Positions 49,307 to 56,858 of a stretch of 64,000 nucleotides of DNA are shown here, one piece after another. Source of the DNA: UBA3305 sp002373555. GTDB lineage: Bacteria > Bacillota > Clostridia > Lachnospirales > Lachnospiraceae. Positions within the stretch are counted from its first letter, which is position 1, and each line of letters begins with the position of its first letter. The notes under the pieces were generated by a model that had not been told where the DNA came from, searched no databases, and worked only from the letters and a program-made list of their open reading frames with translations. The stretch spans positions 40,410-104,409 of the forward strand of contig CAMOER010000006.1 of the NCBI GenBank assembly GCA_946612455.1. Direction: 5' to 3'. The position numbers and the translations under genes are program-made.

Positions 49307-50776
49307 ATGACGAATGAAACAATGATGCAGTATTTTGAATGGTATCTGCCGAATGACGGCCTCTGGTGGAAGCGCTGTGCGGCCAAGGCGGAAAGCCTGC
49401 ATGATCTCGGGATCACGCAGGTCTGGCTGCCGCCGGCCTATAAGGGAACCTGCCAGGATGATGTCGGCTACGGCGTTTATGATATGTATGATCTGGGAGA
49501 GTTTGACCAGAAGGGCACAGTGCGTACCAAATACGGAACGAAGGAAGAATACCTGGAAGCGATCCGGGCGCTGCAGGCTGCCGGGGTAAAGGTGTTCGCG
49601 GACATCGTCCTGAACCACAGGATGGGCGGCGACGAGACGGAGGAAATCACGGCGGTCACGGATTCGCCGGAGGACCGGAATCAGCAGATCGGCGGAGAAC
49701 AGAAGGTAAAGGTCTGGTCGAAGTTCACATTTCCGGGAAGAGCCGGAAAATACAGCAGCTTTACCTGGAATCATACGCATTTCACGGGCACGGACTGGGA
49801 TGAGAATTCGAAGGCAGCGGATATGATCTTCCGCTTCACGGGCAAGCACTGGGAGCCGGACGTTGATCCGGAGCTCGGCAATTTTGACTACCTGATGGGC
49901 ATGAACGTGGACATGGACAATCCGGAAGTCATCCGGGAAACTGCGAAATGGCTCCTCTGGTATGTGGGTGTGACCGGCGTGGACTGCCTGCGGCTGGATG
50001 CCGTAAAGCACATCAGCTTTCAGTTCTATAAGGAGCTGCTTGCAGGGCTGCGCAGAGATTCCGGGAAAGCGTTCCCGGCTGTCGGAGAGTACTGGAGCGG
50101 TGAACTGGACCGCCTGAAATACTATCTCGACATGGTCGATAACGAGATGTCGCTGTTCGACGTTGCCCTGCACTATAATTTCTATCATGCTTCGTGCAGC
50201 AATGACGACTACAGCATGAAGACGATCTTTGACAATACGCTGGTGAAGGAGCGGCCGGAAAAGGCGGTCACCTTCGTCGACAATCATGATACGCAGTACG
50301 GCCAGAGCCTGCAGTCCTTCGTGGAGGACTGGTTCAAGCAGCTGGCGTATGCGATGATCCTTCTGCGGCAGGACGGAATCCCCTGCGTGTTCTATACGGA
50401 TTACTACGGCAACCCGGCGCAGAACCGGCCGCTGGTCCCGAATCTCGGGAAGCTCATTAAGCTGCGAAGCAAATATGCCTATGGGGAGCAGGCGGATTAT
50501 CTGGATGACGATCATGTGATCGGCTGGGTGCGCCGCGGTGATGCGGAACATCCGACATCCGGTCTGGCGGTCGTTCTGTCAAACGGAGACGGCGGCGTAA
50601 AGCGCATGGAGATGGGCGCCGCATTTGCAGGGAAGACATTTCATGATGCCCTCGGGAACTGTCCGGATCCGGTCGTGATCGGAGAGGACGGATTCGGAGA
50701 GTTCAGAACAGAAGGCAGGAGCGTGTCTGTCTGGGTCCTTCCGGAAGCATTTGAAGATCTTGTGGTGAATGAATAG
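49307..50776 (+). CDS. Cytoplasmic alpha-amylase, GH13
   Basis: A 489-residue GH13 enzyme without signal peptide. It starts TMMQYFEWYLPNDGLWWKR as in liquefying Bacillus-type and cytoplasmic AmyS/MalS enzymes. Catalytic motifs are DIVLNHRMGGDE, GVDCLRLDAVKHIS (nucleophile Asp), VGEYWSG (acid Glu) and TFVDNHDTQYG (Asp). It hydrolyses intracellular alpha-glucans such as glycogen or imported maltodextrins, fitting with glgA and the amylosucrase-like enzyme in this window. The ribosome site (GGGTGAAG) is weak. It is divergent from aor and followed by cbiF after about 90 bp. Confidence 0.92.
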   Translation: MTNETMMQYFEWYLPNDGLWWKRCAAKAESLHDLGITQVWLPPAYKGTCQDDVGYGVYDMYDLGEFDQKGTVRTKYGTKEEYLEAIRALQAAGVKVFADIVLNHRMGGDETEEITAVTDSPEDRNQQIGGEQKVKVWSKFTFPGRAGKYSSFTWNHTHFTGTDWDENSKAADMIFRFTGKHWEPDVDPELGNFDYLMGMNVDMDNPEVIRETAKWLLWYVGVTGVDCLRLDAVKHISFQFYKELLAGLRRDSGKAFPAVGEYWSGELDRLKYYLDMVDNEMSLFDVALHYNFYHASCSNDDYSMKTIFDNTLVKERPEKAVTFVDNHDTQYGQSLQSFVEDWFKQLAYAMILLRQDGIPCVFYTDYYGNPAQNRPLVPNLGKLIKLRSKYAYGEQADYLDDDHVIGWVRRGDAEHPTSGLAVVLSNGDGGVKRMEMGAAFAGKTFHDALGNCPDPVVIGEDGFGEFRTEGRSVSVWVLPEAFEDLVVNE

Positions 50777-50867
50777 CAGCTGCAGTGAAAATGATGCGGT
50801 TGTTTTTGACATGCCTGCGCAGGGAATATATACTTGTTGCTGTCAGGAAGATATAAGGAGAGAAGCC

Positions 50868-51635
50868 ATGGTTCATTTTGTCGGCGCGGGTCCGGGCGCA
50901 CCGGATCTGATCACTGTGCGCGGAAAGAAACTGATCGAAGAAGCGGATGTGATCATCTATGCGGGTTCTCTTGTGAATCCGCAGCTGCTGGCGTATGCCG
51001 GTCCGTCGTGTGAGATCCACAACAGCGCGTATATGACGCTGGAGGAAACGACGGCCGTGATCCGGAAAGCGGAAAGCGAAGGAAAGATGACAGTCCGGCT
51101 GCATACCGGCGATCCGTCGATTTACGGGGCGATCGCGGAGCAGATGCATGAACTTGATCTGCAGGGGATCCGATATGATGTTTGCCCGGGCGTGAGCTCA
51201 TTTGTGGCAGCAGCCGCGGTAATGAATCAGGAATATACAAAGCCGGGGATCAGCCAGAGCGTGATCATTACGAGAGCGGCGGGGCGGACGCCGGTACCGG
51301 AAGCGGAGAGCATCGGTTCTTTTGCAGCGCATCAGGCGACGATGGTGCTGTTCCTTTCGGCGGGGAAATGGATGGAATGCCGGGAGCAGCTGCTGACAGG
51401 CTATGCGGAAGATACGCCGGCGGCGATCGTTTACAAGGCAACGTGGGAGGATGAGCGGATCATCCGCTGCACGGTGGGATCGCTTGCGGAGGCCGGCGAG
51501 GCTTCGGGGATTACAGGCACGGCGCTGATCATGGTCGGCGCCGTGCTGGGCGAGGAAGCACCGAAGTCGAAGCTGTATGATGCGGGGTTTGAGACCGGGT
51601 TCCGGAAGGCGCATGCAGGGAAGGATCAGCGATGA
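50868..51635 (+). CDS. cbiF: Cobalt-precorrin-4 C11-methyltransferase CbiF/CobM
   Basis: A 255-residue tetrapyrrole methylase. The SAM-site motifs are FVGAGPGAPDLITVRG at the start, HTGDPSIYGAIAEQM in the middle and VCPGVSSFVAAAA. Sequence GTALIMVGAVLGEE closes the fold. It methylates C11 of cobalt-precorrin-4. AAGGAGAG precedes ATG 50868; longer in-frame starts would overlap the amylase end without a ribosome site. It begins a tightly coupled run cbiF-G-H-JET-A. Confidence 0.92.
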   Translation: MVHFVGAGPGAPDLITVRGKKLIEEADVIIYAGSLVNPQLLAYAGPSCEIHNSAYMTLEETTAVIRKAESEGKMTVRLHTGDPSIYGAIAEQMHELDLQGIRYDVCPGVSSFVAAAAVMNQEYTKPGISQSVIITRAAGRTPVPEAESIGSFAAHQATMVLFLSAGKWMECREQLLTGYAEDTPAAIVYKATWEDERIIRCTVGSLAEAGEASGITGTALIMVGAVLGEEAPKSKLYDAGFETGFRKAHAGKDQR

Positions 51636-52696
51636 AATCATTTATTCTGAGTTTTACACTGAAAGGCGGGGAAACGGCCGCAGAAATCAAGCGGCTCTGC
51701 CCGGAACTGTCCGCTGTTACGATCTGCATGCCCGGATTTGCAGAACAGCTGGATCAGGCTGCGCTTGACGAGCCGCTGCGGGTGTGGGTACAAAAACATT
51801 TTGCGGAAGACGATCTCCTGATCTTTGTCGGCGCGGCCGGCATCGCCGTTCGCCTGATCGCACCGAACATAAAATCGAAGGATACAGATCCGGCCGTGCT
51901 TGTGATCGATGAAGGTGCACATTTCGTGATCCCGATCCTTTCGGGGCATCTCGGCGGCGCCAATGAATATGCATCGCTGATTGCCGGCAAGCTGGGCGCT
52001 GTCCCTGTGATCACGACCGCTACGGATGTGCGGCATACCTTTTCGGTGGATACCTGGGCAAAGAAGAACGGGCTGTTCATTGCTTCGCTGGAGGCAGCGA
52101 AGGCCGTTTCGGCGGCGGTCCTGGCGGAGCAACCGGTCGGCTTTTTCGCAGATGAATATATTACTGTCAATGGAGATCTTCCGGGGTGTCTGCAAAGAAC
52201 AGACGAGACGGAAGCGCATGCCTGGAAGGGCATCCTGATCTCGGTCTCCGCCCGGAATCTGTTTCCGGAGAAGGAGAATGTGCTGCACCTGATCCCGCAG
52301 TGTGTGACACTGGGAATCGGTTGCAGGAAGGATACGGATCCGGCGCTGCTGCAGAGAGAGGCGTCGGCTGCGCTTGAACGGCACGGCATTTTCACAAAGA
52401 GCATTGCGAAGATCGCAAGCATTGACATCAAACAATATGAAAAGGCACTGATCGAACTGGCCGAGGGCCTGCAGGTTCCTTTCGAGATTTTCACAGCAGA
52501 GGCGCTTGCACAGGCGGAAGGGGATTTTGTTTCATCGGACTTTGTCAGGAGTGTTGCCGGCGTGGATAATGTCTGCGAAAGAGCGGCGGTGCTCGGTTCG
52601 GAAAACGGTACGGTGCTCATGAAAAAGCATGTGGGCAGCGGCATGACGGCAGCGGCCTGCGCCGCGCCTGCGGAGGTGACATTTTGGGAGAACTGA
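51632..52696 (+). CDS. cbiG: Cobalt-precorrin-5A hydrolase CbiG
   Basis: A 354-residue CbiG: the N-terminal and central domains contain LIFVGAAGIAVRLIAPNIKSKDTDPAVLVID and the sequence VIPILSGHLGGANEYA. The C-terminal CbiG/CobE domain starts around TLGIGCRKDTD. It opens the ring-A delta-lactone and releases acetaldehyde. ATG overlaps the cbiF stop (ATGA) and the gene overlaps cbiH by 13 nt, so the genes are translationally coupled. The acetaldehyde it releases is a possible, speculative, substrate link to the nearby aldehyde enzymes. Confidence 0.9.
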   Translation: MKSFILSFTLKGGETAAEIKRLCPELSAVTICMPGFAEQLDQAALDEPLRVWVQKHFAEDDLLIFVGAAGIAVRLIAPNIKSKDTDPAVLVIDEGAHFVIPILSGHLGGANEYASLIAGKLGAVPVITTATDVRHTFSVDTWAKKNGLFIASLEAAKAVSAAVLAEQPVGFFADEYITVNGDLPGCLQRTDETEAHAWKGILISVSARNLFPEKENVLHLIPQCVTLGIGCRKDTDPALLQREASAALERHGIFTKSIAKIASIDIKQYEKALIELAEGLQVPFEIFTAEALAQAEGDFVSSDFVRSVAGVDNVCERAAVLGSENGTVLMKKHVGSGMTAAACAAPAEVTFWEN

Positions 52697-53412
52697 CAGT
52701 CCTGGGGCTGGGCCCGGGTTCGCCGGAAAAGAGAACGGCGGAAGTACAGCATGCGCTGGAAGCAGCGGATCTTATCGTCGGTTATGACACTTATGTTGAT
52801 CCGCTGAAAATAGAGTTCCCGGGAAAGGAATTCTTCACCTCCGGCATGATGAAGGAGATCGACAGATGCCGCTCTGCCCTGGAGCAGGCGGCGGCAGGAA
52901 AGAAGACCGTCATGGTCTCTTCGGGAGATGCGGGAGTCTACGGCATGGCCAGTCCGATCCTGGAGCTGGCAGCGGATTTTCCGGACGTGCAGATCCGCAT
53001 TCTGCCCGGGATCACGGCGGCAACATCCGGCGCCGCCCTTCTCGGCGCGCCGCTTTCCCATGATTTTGCGGTGATCAGCCTGAGCGACAGGCTGACGCCG
53101 TGGGAGGAGATCACCCGCAGGGTATCCCTGCTCGCGGAAGCGAACATGCCGATCGTGATCTATAACCCCAGCAGCCATTCGCGCAGGGGATATCTGAAGG
53201 AGATCTGTCAGATCCTGCTGAAAAAGCTGCCCGCGGATACGCCGTGCGGACTTGCCCGGAACATCGGCAGAGACGGTGAGGCCGCGGAAATACTGACGCT
53301 GTCGGCGCTTTCGCAGACCGAGCCGGACATGTTCACAACGGTTTTCATAGGAGATCAGACAACGCGGATCGCAGGCGGCAGAATGGTGACGCCGCGCGGT
53401 TATCAGGTATAA
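52684..53412 (+). CDS. cbiH: Precorrin-3B C17-methyltransferase CbiH/CobJ
   Basis: A 242-residue tetrapyrrole methylase. It begins LTVLGLGPGSPEKRT and contains VGYDTYVDPL, VSSGDAGVYGMASPILE and ILPGITAATSGAALLGAPLSHDF, followed by IYNPSSHSRRGYL typical for CbiH. It methylates C17 with ring contraction. The start is TTG 52684, supported by GGAGGT at 6 nt, inside the last codons of cbiG. The length is normal for the stand-alone enzyme. Confidence 0.92.
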   Translation: MGELTVLGLGPGSPEKRTAEVQHALEAADLIVGYDTYVDPLKIEFPGKEFFTSGMMKEIDRCRSALEQAAAGKKTVMVSSGDAGVYGMASPILELAADFPDVQIRILPGITAATSGAALLGAPLSHDFAVISLSDRLTPWEEITRRVSLLAEANMPIVIYNPSSHSRRGYLKEICQILLKKLPADTPCGLARNIGRDGEAAEILTLSALSQTEPDMFTTVFIGDQTTRIAGGRMVTPRGYQV

Positions 53413-53425
53413 CGGAGGGAGAAGA

Positions 53426-55462
53426 ATGAGCAGGATCATACTGTTTGCTGGAACATCGGAGGGGCGGCAGCTCGCACAGCTGCTGACCAGATACGGAAAG
53501 GATGTTCTGGTCTGCGTTGCAACGGAATACGGCGAGGAAGTCCTGAAGGATGTTCCGCAGGAAAATGTCCGTACCGGAAGGATGAATGCAGCGGAGATGG
53601 AAGCGCTGATGAAGGAAAATGCAGGGAGCATCGTGGTGGACGCCACGCATCCTTATGCTGCTGCGGTCAGCGAAAATATCAGAACTGCCTGTACGGCTTC
53701 CGGGACAAGATACATCCGGCTGCTGCGGCCTTCTGTGGAGGAAGAGATCTGCGGCGACAGAGACATTACGATCGTGGATACAGCTGCGGATGCGGCTGCC
53801 TTTCTGGCGGTACATGAGGGGAACGCGCTCATTACGACCGGCAGCAAGGAGCTGCAGGCATTTGCCGATGTGCCGCGATCTGCGGACAGATTCGTGGTCA
53901 GAGTGCTGCCGACAGCGGAATCAATCACGGCCTGCAGGGACGCCGGGTTTTCCGGGAAGAATATCATCGCCGCGCAGGGCCCTTTTTCCGAGGATGCGAA
54001 TTATCTCCTTCTGAAAGAGAATGCCGTCTCCTGGCTGGTCACCAAAGAATCCGGGGATAAAGGCGGTTTTCAGGAAAAGCTGGCAGCGGCAAAACGGGCC
54101 GGCGTAAAGATCATTCTGATCCGAAGACCGGCAGAGGAGGGCGGATTAAGCTATGCGGATACAGTTCGCGAACTCTGCCCGGAAGCTGTGAATGAAGTGA
54201 AGGAGATCACGCCGATGTCCGTCTCGCAGCGGAAGATCTGGCTGATCGGCGCCGGCATGGGCGCTGTGCCGCAGCTGACCGAAGAAGCACTGGATGTGAT
54301 CGCGGAAGCGGATGTGCTGATCGGCTCCGCCAGGCTGATCCGGTCGCTCGCGCCCTTCAGAAAGCCGGCACTGGAATCCTATAAGAGCGAGGAGATCCTG
54401 CCGTTCATTCACAGACATCCCGAATACCGCAGAGTCGCGATCGTGCTGTCGGGCGATGTCGGTTTTTATTCCGGCGCAAAGAAGCTGCTGGCCGGCATGC
54501 AGGAGGCACAGGTCGAGCTGATCTGCGGCATTTCCTCCGTTCAGTATTTCTGCGCGAAATGCAGGATCCCGTGGGAGGATGTCTGCCTGGTCAGTGCACA
54601 CGGACGGGAAGGAAATCTTGCCGCTGCGATCCGCAGACATAAGAAGGTATTTTCCCTGGTCGGCAGCAGGAAGGCGCTCTCGGAGGCCGCCGCGCAGCTG
54701 ACGGATTTCGGCTACGGAAATCTGACCGTCCGGGTAGGCGTGAACCTTTCTTATGAGGATGAAAAGGTATATGCAACGACACTGTCGGCGCTTTCGAAAA
54801 ATGCGCCGTCAGGCCTGACCGTACTGATCATCGAGAATCCGGATGCGGAGAATTATGTCGTCACCCACGGCATCCCGGATGACGCATTCCTGCGGGCGGA
54901 AGTCCCGATGACGAAAGAGGAGATCCGGTCGGTGGTCCTCTCCAAACTGCGGCTGACAAAGGATGCGATCGTCTATGATATCGGATCCGGGACCGGATCC
55001 GTGGCGGTGGAAGCAGCCAGACAGGCGGAGAGCGGACTTGTTCTCGCCATTGAGAAAAAGATGCCGGCGGTGGAACTGATCGGCCGGAACGCAAGACATT
55101 TCGGCGTAACGAATCTGGAAGTGATCGCCGGAGAAGCGCCGGAAGCGCTGGCGGATCTGCCAGCGCCGACGCATGCATTTATCGGCGGCAGCTGCGGCAG
55201 GATGGCCGAGATCTGTGAACAACTGCGGATGAAGAATCCCAGAGTGCGGATCGTGGTGAGCGCGGTATCCCTGGAGAGCATCGGCGCACTGACCAATTAT
55301 CTGAATGAGCATGCGCCGATCCATTATGAGATCACGCAGATCACTGCGGCCAGATCGAAGAAACTCGGCGACTACCACATGATGACCGGCCTGAATCCGG
55401 TCGTGGTGGCGGCGTTCGACGATGATGAACGCCGGAATGAAGAAGGAGAGCTGATATGGTAA
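53426..55462 (+). CDS. cbiJET: Triple fusion: precorrin-6A reductase (CbiJ) + CbiE + CbiT methyltransferases
   Basis: A 678-residue protein combining three activities. Residues 1 to about 255 are CbiJ/CobK (IILFAGTSEGRQLAQLL, VVDATHPYAAAVSENI, TTGSKELQAFADV). About 268-470 is CbiE (WLIGAGMGAVPQLTEEALDV, LSGDVGFYSGAKKL, CLVSAHGREGNLA). About 485-678 is CbiT with the SAM site VYDIGSGTGSVAVEAARQ. Together they reduce precorrin-6A, methylate C5 and C15 and decarboxylate. CbiET (CobL) fusions are common; adding CbiJ in front is rarer. GGAGGGAGAAGA precedes the ATG. It overlaps cbiA by 7 nt. Confidence 0.92.
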   Translation: MSRIILFAGTSEGRQLAQLLTRYGKDVLVCVATEYGEEVLKDVPQENVRTGRMNAAEMEALMKENAGSIVVDATHPYAAAVSENIRTACTASGTRYIRLLRPSVEEEICGDRDITIVDTAADAAAFLAVHEGNALITTGSKELQAFADVPRSADRFVVRVLPTAESITACRDAGFSGKNIIAAQGPFSEDANYLLLKENAVSWLVTKESGDKGGFQEKLAAAKRAGVKIILIRRPAEEGGLSYADTVRELCPEAVNEVKEITPMSVSQRKIWLIGAGMGAVPQLTEEALDVIAEADVLIGSARLIRSLAPFRKPALESYKSEEILPFIHRHPEYRRVAIVLSGDVGFYSGAKKLLAGMQEAQVELICGISSVQYFCAKCRIPWEDVCLVSAHGREGNLAAAIRRHKKVFSLVGSRKALSEAAAQLTDFGYGNLTVRVGVNLSYEDEKVYATTLSALSKNAPSGLTVLIIENPDAENYVVTHGIPDDAFLRAEVPMTKEEIRSVVLSKLRLTKDAIVYDIGSGTGSVAVEAARQAESGLVLAIEKKMPAVELIGRNARHFGVTNLEVIAGEAPEALADLPAPTHAFIGGSCGRMAEICEQLRMKNPRVRIVVSAVSLESIGALTNYLNEHAPIHYEITQITAARSKKLGDYHMMTGLNPVVVAAFDDDERRNEEGELIW

Positions 55463-56784
55463 CGGTCCCCAGGATCCTGATCGCCGCACCGGCAAGCGGG
55501 AGCGGAAAGACGCTGATCACCTGCGGCCTCATGAAAGTCCTGAAGAAGGACGGGCTTTCCGTGCGCGGAATGAAGTGCGGCCCGGATTTTATCGATCCGC
55601 TGTTTCACGAGAAGGTGCTCGGTGTGAAAAGCCGGAATATCGACGGCTTCCTGATGCGCCGGGAGCAGATGAAGGCCGCACTGTGCAGGCACGGACGGGA
55701 TGCGGATATCACTGTGATGGAAGGCGTCATGGGCTATTATGACGGGATCGGCGGTTCCTCTGTCGCGCTTTCGACCTATGAAACCGCGGCTGTCACACGC
55801 ACGCCGGTACTGCTGGCTGTCGACTGCGCCGGCTGCGGCGTCAGTATTGTGCCGGTGATCCGCGGCCTGAAATCGTACAGATCCGATGCCGGTATTGCGG
55901 GCGTGATCCTGAACAATATTTCCGACGGGCTGGCGGAGAAGCTTTCCGAAGTCATCCTTGAGGAAACGGATCTCCCGGTGGTCGGGCATCTGCCGAAGGA
56001 TCCGGCCCTGGCGGTGGAGAGCAGGCATCTGGGACTTGTGCTGCCGGGCGAGATCGCAGATCTGGAGAAAAAACTGTCTGTTCTTGCAGAAAAGATCCGG
56101 GCACGTTTTGATCTTCAGAAGATCCTGGAGATCGCCGGAAATGCACCGGAACTTCGGGCGGCGCAGGAGACGAAGCCGGAGTCCGCAGCTGCGGGAATGC
56201 AGGTGTCCGGCGAACGCATTGCCATCGCCGCAGACGAAGCATTCTGCTTTCTGTATGAGGACAATGAGGACTGGCTGCGGGAGCACGGCGCAGAAATCGT
56301 TTATTTCTCCCCGCTGCATGATGCGCATCTCCCGGAAAAGATCAGCCGGATCATTCTCCCGGGCGGATATCCGGAGCTGTACTGTAAGGAATTGTCGGGA
56401 AACGCATCGATGCGGGAGGAAATCAGGACCGCGCATGAAGCCGGGATTCCGATCATGGCGGAATGCGGCGGCTTCCTGTACCTGCATAAGACGCTGAAAG
56501 ACATGGACGGAAACGTCTGGCCGATGGCAGGACTGCTGGACGCAGAGGCATATTATGCGGGAAAGACCGGGCGTTTCGGCTATATTACATTGCGGGATGC
56601 GGAGACCGGATGTGAAATGCGTGCGCATGAGTTCCATGCATATGAGAGCACGGATCCGGGAAGCGCATTTACGGCGGTGAAGCCGGTCAGCGGCAGAAGC
56701 TGGCAGTGCATACATAAAATAAACGGGGGTCTGTGGGGCTTCCCGCATATCTATTATCCGTCGTGGAACTTCTCTGATCAATGA
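55456..56784 (+). CDS. cbiA: Cobyrinic acid a,c-diamide synthase CbiA/CobB
   Basis: A 442-residue glutamine-dependent amidase. The N-terminal P-loop-like synthetase domain begins PRILIAAPASGSGKTLITCG and includes FIDPLFHEKV and VMEGVMGYYDG. The C-terminal class I glutaminase domain has the nucleophile Cys in MAECGGFLYLH and a late His near GGLWGFPHIYY. It amidates the a and c acetates of cobyrinate. It is the last gene of the run and is followed by a terminator. Confidence 0.93.
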   Translation: MVTVPRILIAAPASGSGKTLITCGLMKVLKKDGLSVRGMKCGPDFIDPLFHEKVLGVKSRNIDGFLMRREQMKAALCRHGRDADITVMEGVMGYYDGIGGSSVALSTYETAAVTRTPVLLAVDCAGCGVSIVPVIRGLKSYRSDAGIAGVILNNISDGLAEKLSEVILEETDLPVVGHLPKDPALAVESRHLGLVLPGEIADLEKKLSVLAEKIRARFDLQKILEIAGNAPELRAAQETKPESAAAGMQVSGERIAIAADEAFCFLYEDNEDWLREHGAEIVYFSPLHDAHLPEKISRIILPGGYPELYCKELSGNASMREEIRTAHEAGIPIMAECGGFLYLHKTLKDMDGNVWPMAGLLDAEAYYAGKTGRFGYITLRDAETGCEMRAHEFHAYESTDPGSAFTAVKPVSGRSWQCIHKINGGLWGFPHIYYPSWNFSDQ

Positions 56785-56791
56785 TGTGAAA

Positions 56792-56817
56792 CCCTCCCCG
56801 GAAGGGGAGGGTTTTTT
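56792..56817 (+). terminator. Terminator of the cbi run
   Basis: CCCTCCCC-GGAA-GGGGAGGG (56792-56811) is followed by six T residues, 8 bp after the cbiA stop. Confidence 0.94.
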
Positions 56818-56823
56818 GCAGGC

Positions 56824-56854
56824 AAAAAAGGACAGGGGGCGGCCCCTGTCCTTT
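56824..56854 (-). terminator. Terminator of clpB
   Basis: AAAGGACAGGGG (56827-56838) pairs with CCCCTGTCCTTT (56843-56854). In the minus direction it is followed by TTT and the run continues to six T. Confidence 0.92.
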
Positions 56855-56858
56855 CTGT

